Assembly (NCBI RefSeq): GCF_943192905.1
Contig: NZ_CALPCC010000002.1
Coordinates: forward strand, 1-64,000
Direction: 5' to 3'
Length of the DNA: 64,000 nucleotides
Source: Adlercreutzia murintestinalis
Lineage (GTDB): Bacteria; Actinomycetota; Coriobacteriia; Coriobacteriales; Eggerthellaceae
Part shown: piece by piece, positions 43,845 through 52,701 of the stretch
Layout: each line of letters opens with the position of its first letter
Numbering within the stretch: the stretch's first letter is position 1
Position numbers and translations under genes: made by a program
The notes under the pieces: generated by a model
The model's database searches: none
The model's input: the letters and a program-made list of their open reading frames with translations, nothing else
Told to the model about the DNA's origin: nothing

Positions 43845-43877
43845 GCGCATGAGGCCCTTCGCGCGAGCCCGATGGCG

Positions 43878-44477
43878 CTACAGCGCGGCTTTGATGGCTT
43901 CGAGCAGGTCGAAGTACTCCGTGTAGGCGGGCACGTCTGGGTATTCGGCGCGCAGCGCATCGGTGGTGCGGAAGAAGAACCCGGCTTTCGAATCGAGGAT
44001 CATGCCCACATCGTTGTACGAATCGCCCGAGGCGATCGTATCGAGCCCGGCATCGTGTAGCGCGCGCACGGTGGTCAGCTTCGTTTGCGGGCAGCGCATC
44101 CGGTAGCTTTCGATCATGCCGTCTTCGCCTACGATCAACTCGTTACAGAAGATGGTGGGCCAGCCCAGCTTCTCCATGAGCGGCCGGGCAAACTGGCTGA
44201 ACGTGTCGGATATGATGATGACCTGCGCGAGCGGCCGCAGCTGATCGAGGAATTCGCGGGCGCCCGGCATGGGGTCGATACCGGCGATGACCTCTTGGAT
44301 CTGCGCGAGGCCCAGCCCATGCTGGCGCAGGATATCAAGGCGGTATTCCATCAGCTTGTCGTAGTCGGGTTCGTCGCGCGTGGTGCGCTTCAGTTCGGGG
44401 ATGCCGGTCGCGTCAGCGAAGGCGATCCATATCTCGGGTACCAGCACGCCTTCCAAATCAAGGCAAACAACGTTCAT
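43878..44477 (-). CDS. thrH: ThrH-like phosphoserine phosphatase / homoserine phosphotransferase
   Basis: 199 residues. AAGGAG precedes the ATG at 44477. HAD motifs: D-L-E-G-V-L-V (motif I, D-x-E as in ThrH), S-D-T-F (motif II), K in P-Q-T-K, and G-D-S-Y-N-D (motif IV). The N-terminal cap P-E-I-W-I-A-F-A-D-A-T-G and T-T-R-D-E-P-D-Y-D are specific to ThrH. The enzyme removes phosphate from phosphoserine and can transfer it to homoserine, linking serine and threonine synthesis. Divergent from the Fe-S protein gene. Confidence 0.92.
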   Translation of the reverse strand: MNVVCLDLEGVLVPEIWIAFADATGIPELKRTTRDEPDYDKLMEYRLDILRQHGLGLAQIQEVIAGIDPMPGAREFLDQLRPLAQVIIISDTFSQFARPLMEKLGWPTIFCNELIVGEDGMIESYRMRCPQTKLTTVRALHDAGLDTIASGDSYNDVGMILDSKAGFFFRTTDALRAEYPDVPAYTEYFDLLEAIKAAL

Positions 44478-44568
44478 GGGGGCTCCTTTTCGTTGGTCAC
44501 CGACCAAGGGTACCGCGGCGGCCCTGTTCGCGAAAGCGGTTTCGGCGAAAAAGCCGTCGAATGCGGGC

Positions 44569-44574
44569 TATAAT
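44569..44574 (+). promoter_or_regulatory. -10 box of the Fe-S oxidoreductase gene
   Basis: A perfect TATAAT lies 67 bases upstream of the start codon at 44642; no convincing -35 box. Confidence 0.45.
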
Positions 44575-44641
44575 CGAGAGAATGATGGTGCCAGCGCGCG
44601 GGTGCGGACAGACGCATCCGGGCAGGCGGTAAGGAGACAGC

Positions 44642-45946
44642 ATGGCGGTCCGCGATTTTCTGGCAGCGTATGAGGCCAGCCCCAGCATTCATAATGCGAA
44701 GATGGATGCCATCGTGTCGTTTACGGCGCGGCAGCTCACGTGCAGCCACTGTGGGAAATGCACGCAGCGCTGCGAGGTGCTTCGCGGGCCTGGGCTTGAT
44801 ATCGGTACCATCGCTGCGGCCTACGATCGTATCAGCGCGTTGCCTGAAGACGAACAGCCGCAGACCGTGATGGCGCTGGTGGCGGAGGATTACCTGCTGT
44901 ACAACGCGCTGCGCCAGTGCTGCTTTTGCGGGCACTGCACGGCGGCGTGCGCGCATCATGTGCTGGCGCCCGAGGATATGCGCGCGTGGCGCCAGCTGTT
45001 CATGCGCGCGGGCTTGATGCCGCCCGACGACTCGAAGCTGGTCATGGTGGATAACGAGTGGAACATCTTCAGTGCGTATCGGGCTATTCACGGCGTGGCG
45101 TATCCGGAATACGTGTCGCTGGCCGCGGCGGCCGAGGCGGGGCCAGGGCTTGCCGATACGTTGTTTTTCCCAGGATGCAGCTTGGTCAGCTACGCGCCCG
45201 AGGTGACGCGTGCGGTGGGCGATTGGCTGGCCGCATGCGGCGTGAAGTGGGCGCTGTGCGATGGTTGTTGCGGCAGTCCACTGATGAGCGCGGGGCTGTT
45301 CGAGCGCGCCGAGGCGTTGCGCTGCGGCTTCGTGGAACAGATGCAGCAAGCGGGCATCAGGCGCATGGTCACCGTGTGCCCGGGGTGCGCTGATGAGTTC
45401 GCCGACGATATGCCCGCCGATATCGCGATCGTGCCGCTGCCTGCGTTGATGCTGGAGCTGGCAGAGCGGCGCGTGGCGGCTGGAGAGCCGGTCGGGTTCG
45501 CGCCGCTGCTGCGCGAGTCGGTCACGTTCTTCGATTCGTGCCATGACCGTCTGACGGGACGCAATGGGCGCGCCATCCGTGAGCTCATGCGCCGCTTCGT
45601 GCCTGATGCGCGCCAGGCGGAAATGGAGCATTGCAAGCGGGACACACTGTGCTGCGGTGCGGGCGGCGCGGTGGCGGCCTATGACCCGCAGATCACCGAT
45701 GACCGCGTGTGGCAGGTGATGGAAGAGGCGCGCGCCACCGCCACCCAAACCGTCATCACGATGTGCCCCACGTGCACCTACACGCTGGCGCAGGCGAATC
45801 TGAATGCGCCCGAGCGCGGTATGGACTCCAAGCACTACCTTGAGATGCTGTTCGGCGTTGAGATCGACTGGGCAGCGGTGTTCGCGAACCTCGGTGGCAT
45901 GTGGACCGGCGAATACGGCCCCTGGCTCACGCAGACGTTCTACTAG
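44642..45946 (+). CDS. Heterodisulfide-reductase-like (HdrD/GlpC type) Fe-S protein
   Basis: 434 residues. AAGGAG lies 7 bases upstream. Two N-terminal 4Fe-4S ferredoxin motifs (C-S-H-C-G-K-C-T-Q-R-C and C-C-F-C-G-H-C-T-A-A-C) are followed by two CCG domains (P-G-C-S with G-C-C-G and C-P-G-C; then D-S-C-H with C-C-G-A-G-G and C-P-T-C). This layout is typical of subunits that pass electrons between quinones, disulfides or flavoproteins in anaerobes. No flavin or cytochrome partner gene is adjacent, so the partner is elsewhere or absent. Monocistronic. Confidence 0.9.
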   Translation: MAVRDFLAAYEASPSIHNAKMDAIVSFTARQLTCSHCGKCTQRCEVLRGPGLDIGTIAAAYDRISALPEDEQPQTVMALVAEDYLLYNALRQCCFCGHCTAACAHHVLAPEDMRAWRQLFMRAGLMPPDDSKLVMVDNEWNIFSAYRAIHGVAYPEYVSLAAAAEAGPGLADTLFFPGCSLVSYAPEVTRAVGDWLAACGVKWALCDGCCGSPLMSAGLFERAEALRCGFVEQMQQAGIRRMVTVCPGCADEFADDMPADIAIVPLPALMLELAERRVAAGEPVGFAPLLRESVTFFDSCHDRLTGRNGRAIRELMRRFVPDARQAEMEHCKRDTLCCGAGGAVAAYDPQITDDRVWQVMEEARATATQTVITMCPTCTYTLAQANLNAPERGMDSKHYLEMLFGVEIDWAAVFANLGGMWTGEYGPWLTQTFY

Positions 45947-46015
45947 GTCGCTTCGAGGTCGCCCCGCGCGAGTGCGCGATGGTCGCAGGAGTCGCGGAAG
46001 ACGCGCCGGTGTCGA

Positions 46016-46714
46016 TCAGACGGCCACCACGACGCGGTAGTTGGCATGGTCGCCGCAGCAGGTCTGCAAGATGACGGACTCGCCGTATCCGGTCACCCGA
46101 TCTTGGATCTCTTCCCAATAGGTGCTGTCCGCTACGGTGAAGGCGTCCACCACATGGTAGGTGCGGCTGGCGCCTGTGCGATCGGTTATGGTGACGGCGT
46201 CGCCTGAGGTAAGGTCCATCACGTGCCAGAACGATCCAGGATTATGGCCGATGAAATAACCCCAGCTACCGTCGGTGGTGCTGTCTGAGCCCATCCAGAG
46301 CCCCGCGCCCGTACTGGGGGCAGAGGATGACTGGTACGAATCTACGAAGTGCATGGACACGCCATCTACGTTGATGGTGCTCGGCCCCGTTGCGGTAACC
46401 TGAGTCCTCTGCGTCTGCGTGCTTTGCGTGGTGGTCGCTGCGCGCTGGGCTGCCGCCCGTGCAGCATTTTCGGCATCGTTTTGCGTCGTCAGAGCGGCAA
46501 GATCATCACCCACCATGGCAGCTTGCGCATCAAGGAGGTCATCGCCTTGGGCCACGGTGAGGTCGCAGGCATGTTCCACCGCTTGCTCGATGCCATCTTC
46601 GATGGCGTACTCGTCTGCGTGCGCTTGGGGCGTGGCCACGGTCGTTGCCATGAACGTGGCAAGCAGTATCGCCGCTGATGCGGCCAGCATGCGCTTTGAT
46701 CCTATCGCGCTCAT
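46016..46714 (-). CDS. Secreted sortase-like protein
   Basis: 232 residues. GAGGAAGGC precedes the ATG at 46714. A signal peptide ends near A-H-A-D (about 31-34), followed by an Ala/Gln-rich helical region (40-105) and a C-terminal sortase-like domain (115-232). His157 in Y-F-I-G-H-N-P-G, Cys219/220 in L-Q-T-C-C-G and Arg227 in N-Y-R-V-V-V match the catalytic triad. Class cannot be assigned by eye and no substrate gene is adjacent. It has no transmembrane anchor after cleavage, which differs from housekeeping sortases. It lies behind a long leader containing hairpins and an operator-like palindrome. Confidence 0.8.
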   Translation of the reverse strand: MSAIGSKRMLAASAAILLATFMATTVATPQAHADEYAIEDGIEQAVEHACDLTVAQGDDLLDAQAAMVGDDLAALTTQNDAENAARAAAQRAATTTQSTQTQRTQVTATGPSTINVDGVSMHFVDSYQSSSAPSTGAGLWMGSDSTTDGSWGYFIGHNPGSFWHVMDLTSGDAVTITDRTGASRTYHVVDAFTVADSTYWEEIQDRVTGYGESVILQTCCGDHANYRVVVAV

Positions 46715-46863
46715 TCTCGGATGCCTTCCTCTTCTCGCGTGAAGGCCTCCGCTCCTTGATCCGACCTCGTGGTCGCCCTTTGATCTCACCTTGCGTGGTC
46801 TCAGAATAGTTCGTCGGTGGCTGCGGCTGCGTTTGAAAGCGCGTTCGCAACCGCGACGAATGT

Positions 46864-46887
46864 CAAATGTAATCTTTGTTACATTTG
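46864..46887. promoter_or_regulatory. Operator-like palindrome CAAATGTAA-N6-TTACATTTG
   Basis: Two perfect 9-base arms (46864-46872, 46879-46887) are separated by TCTTTG. The AT-rich core stands out in a GC-rich setting. Position is about 150 bases upstream of the sortase-like gene and 220 upstream of pyrH, so it may control either. Confidence 0.5.
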
Positions 46888-46936
46888 TGAAATCTCGGCG
46901 AGAACCACTGTGGGCGGGTAGGCGTGCCAAGCAAAC

Positions 46937-46990
46937 GCGCATCGAGCAAGGACGTTGAACGTGCGCGTTGAGCACGCGCACCCGATGCGC
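46937..46990. repeat. Nested GC-rich hairpin upstream of pyrH
   Basis: Outer arms GCGCATCG (46937-46944) and CGATGCGC (46983-46990) enclose inner arms GTGCGCG (46961-46967) and CGCGCAC (46975-46981). It may be a structured leader or attenuator of the pyrH operon. Confidence 0.4.
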
Positions 46991-47080
46991 GCATCGCAGC
47001 CCCCAGATGGTGCTCGACGCCAAGAAATCGCATATCGCGCATGAAGCTGCGCTCGTTTCGGGGTAAGATGGTAAGAATGA

Positions 47081-47824
<744 letters not shown>

Positions 47825-47835
47825 GAGGATGCGCT

Positions 47836-48399
47836 ATGGCAGAGGTAGATGAGATCCTGTTGAACGCAGAAGAGCGCATGGGCAAGGCGCTCGGTTCATT
47901 GCATGACAATTTCGCGTCGGTGCGCACGGGTCGTGCGAATGCGATGGTGCTCGATCGCATCACCGTTGACTATTATGGGGTTGCCACGCCCATCAATCAG
48001 ATGGCGGGCGTGAAGACGCCGGATGCGCACATGCTGGTCATCGAGCCGTGGGACAAGTCGTCGCTGAAAGACATCGAGCGCGCCATTCTGGAGAGCGATC
48101 TGGGTGTTACGCCCAACAACGACGGGTCGGTCATTCGTTTGCCGTTCCCGCAGCTGACCGAGGAACGCCGCAAGGAACTGGCGAAGCAGTGTCGCACCTA
48201 TGCCGAAGAATCGCGCGTGGCGGTGCGCAATGCGCGGCGCGATGCGAACGCTGCCATCGAGCGCGCGCAAAAGAACGATGGGCTGCCCGAAGATGAGGCG
48301 AAGCGCGCCGAGGCTGAGGTGCAGAAGCTGACCGACAAATACGTTGCCGATGTAGATGCTGCCGTGAAGGCTAAAGAAGCCGAGGTCATGGAGGTATGA
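47836..48399 (+). CDS. frr: Ribosome recycling factor
   Basis: 187 residues, full length. V-R-T-G-R-A-N, D-Y-Y-G-V-A-T-P-I-N-Q, I-E-P-W-D-K-S and R-L-P-F-P-Q-L-T-E-E-R-R are the family landmarks. With EF-G it splits post-termination ribosomes. Gap to pyrH is 11 bases. Confidence 0.97.
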   Translation: MAEVDEILLNAEERMGKALGSLHDNFASVRTGRANAMVLDRITVDYYGVATPINQMAGVKTPDAHMLVIEPWDKSSLKDIERAILESDLGVTPNNDGSVIRLPFPQLTEERRKELAKQCRTYAEESRVAVRNARRDANAAIERAQKNDGLPEDEAKRAEAEVQKLTDKYVADVDAAVKAKEAEVMEV

Positions 48400-48418
48400 G
48401 GCGCGGCCTCAGAGGCTT

Positions 48419-49192
48419 TTGAAGGAGCTTTCCTACATATTTCCCGCGTCGCCGTCCGATGTCGATCCGGCGCAGTTGGACGCAGCGCGCATTCCGCAGC
48501 ATGTGGCCGTCATCATGGATGGGAACGGTCGCTGGGCTAAAGCGCGTGCGCTCAATCGTCTGCGCGGCCATAAGGCGGGCATCGAGGCGGTGCGCGAGAC
48601 CATCCGTTGCGCCAATGATCTGGGGGTGCGCTACCTGACCATCTATTCGTTCAGCACCGAGAACTGGAAGCGGCCCGAAGATGAAGTGGTCGGACTGATG
48701 AACCTGTTCGCCAAGACCATGTTGGCCGAGGTCGATGGATTGCATGCGGAGGGCGTTCGCGTGATGACCATCGGGGATCTCTCCCCGCTGCCCGCGGAAA
48801 CGCGGGAGGCGTTTCAGACCGCTTGGGAAAAGACGCGTCATAACCAGGGGATGACGCTGGTGGTGGCGGTGAACTACGGGGGTCGTGCCGAGATCGTGCA
48901 CGCAGCGAACGAGTACATGCGCGAGGTGGCTGCGGTGGTAGCCAGCGGAGGCGAGGTGCCGCGCCTGACCGAAGAGCTCTTGGAGAGCCATCTTGCAACG
49001 GCGGGCATCCCTGATCCGGAACTGCTCATTCGCACGAGCGGCGAGCGACGGCTCTCTAACTTCTTGCTTTGGCAGGCTGCCTATGCCGAGTTCGTTTCCT
49101 CGGAGGTGCTCTGGCCCGATTTCGATCGTTACGAATTCTTGCGGTGTTTGCTGGAATATCAGCGCCGCGACAGACGATTCGGGGCGCTTTGA
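48419..49192 (+). CDS. uppS: Isoprenyl (undecaprenyl) diphosphate synthase
   Basis: 257 residues from TTG 48419, the first start in frame after frr, with GAGG 5 bases upstream. H-V-A-V-I-M-D-G-N-G-R-W (Mg2+-binding Asp), G-H-K-A-G, S-T-E-N-W-K-R-P and R-T-S-G-E-R-R-L-S-N-F-L-L-W-Q define a cis-prenyltransferase. It makes the C55 lipid carrier for peptidoglycan. The stop overlaps the cdsA start by one base (TGATG). Confidence 0.96.
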   Translation: MKELSYIFPASPSDVDPAQLDAARIPQHVAVIMDGNGRWAKARALNRLRGHKAGIEAVRETIRCANDLGVRYLTIYSFSTENWKRPEDEVVGLMNLFAKTMLAEVDGLHAEGVRVMTIGDLSPLPAETREAFQTAWEKTRHNQGMTLVVAVNYGGRAEIVHAANEYMREVAAVVASGGEVPRLTEELLESHLATAGIPDPELLIRTSGERRLSNFLLWQAAYAEFVSSEVLWPDFDRYEFLRCLLEYQRRDRRFGAL

Positions 49193-50340
49193 TGGACGAG
49201 GCGCAGCAAGAGCAGTTGACCGAGACGCAGCGCGCAGCACGCGAGCGCTTGAAGCAGCAGGTGGCCGATCTGATCAGCAAGGCTGACGAGAAAGCACTGT
49301 TTCGAGCGCGTCCCACCACGAAAGAGCTGGGAGCGGGCCGGGATGCGTGCGACCCGGCCATCATCTACGATCCCGAAGCAGCGCCACCCGGGCCGCCGTG
49401 GCACTACGATGTGACGCCTGATGAGGCTGCCGAGAAAATGCAAAAGAAGGAGAAGCGGGCGGAAAAGCGTCAGAAGGTGAAGGAGACCGCTTTGGGGAAG
49501 GCCCCGAAGAAGCTCAAGAATCCTTCGAGCTTGCAGGTGCGCTTCCGAACGGGTCTTGTCTATACGCTGCTCACCATCGCCTGTGTGTTCGCGGGCAATA
49601 TACCCACCATGGTGTACCTGATGGTGGTGGCGGGCATCTGCGCAGGTGAGTTCTATTACATGCTTCGCTCTGATGCGAAACTGCCCAATGAGGCGCTGGG
49701 CATTGGGGGTGCTGTCCTGTTCATCCCCGCGACTTACTTCTTCGGGTTGGCAGGTGCGTTGGTGGTCGCCATCGTGCTGCTCATCGCGCTTTTGGTGTGG
49801 TATGTGTTCTGGTTGCGCGCACGCATTCAAGATGTGGCCATCAGCTTTTTCGGAGCGGCGTACACCGGCCTTCTGCTCTGCGGGCTGATGATCATACGGC
49901 AATCTGTGGAACCCCCGTGGGGCGGCTTGGTCATGTTCATGATATTCCTGAGCGTGTGGGCCAACGATGCGTTCGCGTATTTCGTGGGCAGCAAAATAGG
50001 CAAGCACAAGCTTGCTCCGCGCGTCAGCCCCAAAAAGAGCTGGGAAGGCTTTTTGGCCGGTTTGGTGGGCTCTATGCTGGTATGGCTTGTCATGTCGTTC
50101 ATCCCGGGGCTCTCCCTGCCTGTTCCGCTGGCGCTCGTGTTCGGGTTCATCTGCGGTCTCATGGAGGTTCTGGGCGATCTGGCCGAGAGCCGCATCAAGC
50201 GCAATTCCGGCTTCAAGGATTCTGGCACCATCATGCCAGGGCATGGCGGTTTGCTTGACCGAACAGATTCGCTGTTCTTAGCTTCAGTCACCGCAGCATT
50301 CCTCATGATCGCAGGAGGCGTCATTCCCTATGTCATCTAA
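49192..50340 (+). CDS. cdsA: Phosphatidate cytidylyltransferase
   Basis: 382 residues. The first 120 or so residues are a charged, Lys/Glu/Gln-rich cytoplasmic extension, not part of the usual CdsA. About eight hydrophobic helices follow. The signature lies near the C-terminus: S-P-K-K-S-W-E-G-F, L-G-D-L-A-E-S-R-I-K-R and P-G-H-G-G-L-L-D-R-T-D-S. It makes CDP-diacylglycerol for phospholipid synthesis. The dxr start overlaps its last 11 bases. Confidence 0.95.
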   Translation: MDEAQQEQLTETQRAARERLKQQVADLISKADEKALFRARPTTKELGAGRDACDPAIIYDPEAAPPGPPWHYDVTPDEAAEKMQKKEKRAEKRQKVKETALGKAPKKLKNPSSLQVRFRTGLVYTLLTIACVFAGNIPTMVYLMVVAGICAGEFYYMLRSDAKLPNEALGIGGAVLFIPATYFFGLAGALVVAIVLLIALLVWYVFWLRARIQDVAISFFGAAYTGLLLCGLMIIRQSVEPPWGGLVMFMIFLSVWANDAFAYFVGSKIGKHKLAPRVSPKKSWEGFLAGLVGSMLVWLVMSFIPGLSLPVPLALVFGFICGLMEVLGDLAESRIKRNSGFKDSGTIMPGHGGLLDRTDSLFLASVTAAFLMIAGGVIPYVI

Positions 50341-51433
50341 TAAGGGCGTTGTGGTCCTCGGCTCTACCGGCTCTATCGGGCGCCAGACGCTTGACGTGAT
50401 AGCCCAGCACTCCGACCGTCTGCACGCGGTGGCGCTCGCGTGCGGCACGCGCGTTGCCGAAATGGAGGGTCAGGCTGCACGGTTTGGCGTGCAGCACACC
50501 GCCGTGGGCGCTGATGCGGCGTTAGGGCTCATCGGTCTTGATGATGCCGATATCGTGGTGAACGCGCTCGTCGGATCGGCGGGCTTGCGCGCGAGCTACG
50601 AGACGCTGGCTGCAGGCAAGACGTTGGCGTTGGCCAATAAGGAGTCGCTGGTCGTCGGCGGCGACCTGTTGATGCCGATGGCGCAGCAACCCGGTCAGCT
50701 GATGCCGATCGACTCTGAGCATGGCGCTATCTACCAATGTCTGCTCGGCGAAGATCCTCGTGAGGTTTCCTGCTTGTGGGTGACCGCATCGGGTGGGCCC
50801 TTTCGTGGGCGGACGCGCGATGAGCTCGCGCAGGTGACCGCATCCGATGCGCTGGCGCATCCCACGTGGACCATGGGCCCTAAGATCACCATCGACTCGT
50901 CCACGCTGATGAACAAGGGGCTCGAGGTGATCGAGGCGCACCACCTCTTCGATATGCCCTACGAGCGAATTCAGGTGGTCGTACAGCCTCAGAGCGCCAT
51001 ACATTCCATGGTTGAGTTCGCCGACGGTTCCGTGAAGGCGCATTTGGGGACCACAGACATGCGCATCCCCATACAGTTCGCGCTGTCGTATCCGGAGCGG
51101 TGGGATGCGCCGGTGGAGCCGCTCGATTTCCGCACGCTGGGACGACTCGATTTCGCGGCTCCCGACACCGATACGTTTCGCTGTCTCTCGCTCGCTCGGC
51201 AAGCGGGGGCAGTGGGAGGAACCTTGCCGGCGGCGATGAATGCCGCGAATGAAGTGGCCGTCGCTGCCTTTTTGCGCGGCGATTGCGGTTTTCTTGACAT
51301 CCCTGCCTGCGTTGAAGCAGTGATGAGCAGCCACGACACGCAGCCCGTCGAGAGCGTCGATCAGCTTGAGGGCGTTGATGCTGCGGCTCGCGAGGCTGCT
51401 TGCCGCTTCTTGTCGAGCGTTCATGTTGCATAG
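50330..51433 (+). CDS. dxr: 1-deoxy-D-xylulose 5-phosphate reductoisomerase
   Basis: 367 residues. N-terminal NADPH fold L-G-S-T-G-S-I-G-R-Q-T-L-D; A-N-K-E-S-L-V; metal and substrate-binding I-D-S-E-H-G-A-I-Y-Q, A-S-G-G-P-F-R and I-D-S-S-T-L-M-N-K-G-L-E; late N-A-A-N-E. It makes methylerythritol 4-phosphate in the non-mevalonate isoprenoid pathway. Its 3' end overlaps the convergent sortase gene by 13 bases, where the conserved operon is interrupted. Confidence 0.97.
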   Translation: MSSNKGVVVLGSTGSIGRQTLDVIAQHSDRLHAVALACGTRVAEMEGQAARFGVQHTAVGADAALGLIGLDDADIVVNALVGSAGLRASYETLAAGKTLALANKESLVVGGDLLMPMAQQPGQLMPIDSEHGAIYQCLLGEDPREVSCLWVTASGGPFRGRTRDELAQVTASDALAHPTWTMGPKITIDSSTLMNKGLEVIEAHHLFDMPYERIQVVVQPQSAIHSMVEFADGSVKAHLGTTDMRIPIQFALSYPERWDAPVEPLDFRTLGRLDFAAPDTDTFRCLSLARQAGAVGGTLPAAMNAANEVAVAAFLRGDCGFLDIPACVEAVMSSHDTQPVESVDQLEGVDAAAREAACRFLSSVHVA

Positions 51434-52170
51434 ACGAGCGTCCTTTCGTTGGAATACCGGGTATAGCTGCACGTGACAAAGGTGACGCACGATTCGGCGG
51501 GTGCGCTGTCAAGCTGCACGCAGCACTCGTTCATCCGATCGGCATACCATGCAGCGAAGTCGTCCTGATCGGCGAAGGTCGTGCGCTTTGTCTGGTCGTA
51601 TCCGTTGATAATGGCTGCGCCTGACACGGTGAGCATGCGCTTCTCAAAGGGTGTTTGCAGCAAGATGACGGCGTGCGTGCGCGCGAACTCTTGGCTCGCA
51701 AAAGCGGCGAAGTCGGCGAACATGGGTGCGCCGTATTTAATGTGATGCCCGAACACCACGGCATTGCCGCTCAGAAGGCCGGTGGACGCGCAGGTTGCGT
51801 CAAGATAGGGGCATCCGAGATGGTTCGCATTTCTGCGGATATCGTGGCTCAGATAATACGTGGGGTCATCAGCGGGCGCTTGCACGATCGCGCTATTGAT
51901 GCGAGTGCCGGGCACGCTGACCCAACCTACGACATCGGGGTTCACTGCGGTCCAGTAGTGCCAGTCAACGATCGGAAAACCATCGGTGTCGCAGGTCGTG
52001 AGGCCATGGGGGTTCGCATCAGTGCTCGCACTGTGGCTGCACCAGGCAAACCACAGTGCGATCGCGGCTGACACCGCGACCAATGCCGCTGCGAGCAGGA
52101 AGGCTGCTACCGCCCGCACGGGGATCGCGCTGCTCGCGGCCTGTCCGGATCGTCGGTGCTGCTCATGCAT
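51421..52170 (-). CDS. srtB: Class B sortase
   Basis: 249 residues. An N-terminal signal-anchor helix (about 20-42) is followed by a class B sortase domain: W-x-x-V-N-P-D-V-V-G-W-V-x-V-P-G-T-x-I, Y-Y-L-S-H-D, catalytic His142 in V-F-G-H-H, Cys234 in F-V-T-C-S-Y, and Arg243 in N-E-R-T-L-V. The long helix before the Cys (D-D-F-A-A-W-Y-A-D-R) is a class B trait. It should join or anchor the LPGTG protein encoded two genes upstream. Its start overlaps the previous gene by 8 bases. Confidence 0.93.
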   Translation of the reverse strand: MHEQHRRSGQAASSAIPVRAVAAFLLAAALVAVSAAIALWFAWCSHSASTDANPHGLTTCDTDGFPIVDWHYWTAVNPDVVGWVSVPGTRINSAIVQAPADDPTYYLSHDIRRNANHLGCPYLDATCASTGLLSGNAVVFGHHIKYGAPMFADFAAFASQEFARTHAVILLQTPFEKRMLTVSGAAIINGYDQTKRTTFADQDDFAAWYADRMNECCVQLDSAPAESCVTFVTCSYTRYSNERTLVYAT

Positions 52171-52654
52171 GAGCAGCTACGTTTCTGCGGGTGCCGCAGG
52201 TCGAACAAGTTTCCGTGGTGACGACCACCTCTTCGTAGGCATCTTGATCGACGACGGTCTCCGTCCACGCCTCTTGCGTTATTCGCTGCTCGGGGCGCGG
52301 CACATCAGGAGTGTAGGAGAGGTGGCTGGTCGCAGCAGCATGTTCTGCGGTCGCTCTGTCAATGATGGCATCGCAGCTGTTGCAGATAGTGTGGGGCACC
52401 ATGATGGTCTCCGTCTGAGCATCATGGTGGACCTGATGCGTGAGAGCATCGTGGTGAACGAGCTCCACGTCTTGCTGCCATGCGTGGGTATGCTCGCTGT
52501 CGTTGTGCGCTGGTTCTGCTTGCGCCTGCTCCGGATGCATGCCCGCAGAAGCGCTGAGCGACCAGATGACGCACAGGCAGATGGCCGCCGTTCCCAGCGT
52601 GATTGCGGCGAGGTTGAGATACGTTCGGGATGTTTTCGCTTCGAGTCGTTCCAT
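52163..52654 (-). CDS. Membrane-anchored Cys-pair protein of the pilin cassette
   Basis: 163 residues. AAGGAG lies upstream of the ATG at 52654. One helix (about 12-34) precedes an extracytoplasmic His-rich segment (V-H-H-D-A-L-T-H-Q-V-H-H-D) with repeated T-V-V-x-Q-x-A-Y-like units and two C-x2-C pairs (Cys91/94, Cys150/153). The pairs and His residues suggest a zinc ribbon. Similar His/Cys modules are known from Coriobacteriia and clostridial surface genes, but the function is undefined. It lies between the pilin and sortase genes, so a role in assembly is inferred. Confidence 0.8.
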   Translation of the reverse strand: MERLEAKTSRTYLNLAAITLGTAAICLCVIWSLSASAGMHPEQAQAEPAHNDSEHTHAWQQDVELVHHDALTHQVHHDAQTETIMVPHTICNSCDAIIDRATAEHAAATSHLSYTPDVPRPEQRITQEAWTETVVDQDAYEEVVVTTETCSTCGTRRNVAAHA

Positions 52655-52701
52655 AGGTGCTCCTTTGCTTGCCTGATGAGATGACGATGGGCGTGCGCTT
52701 G

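Noticed and set aside
46715-46860. ydaO (c-di-AMP) riboswitch before the sortase-like gene
   Set aside because: The leader is long and can pair, but the conserved ydaO segments were not found.
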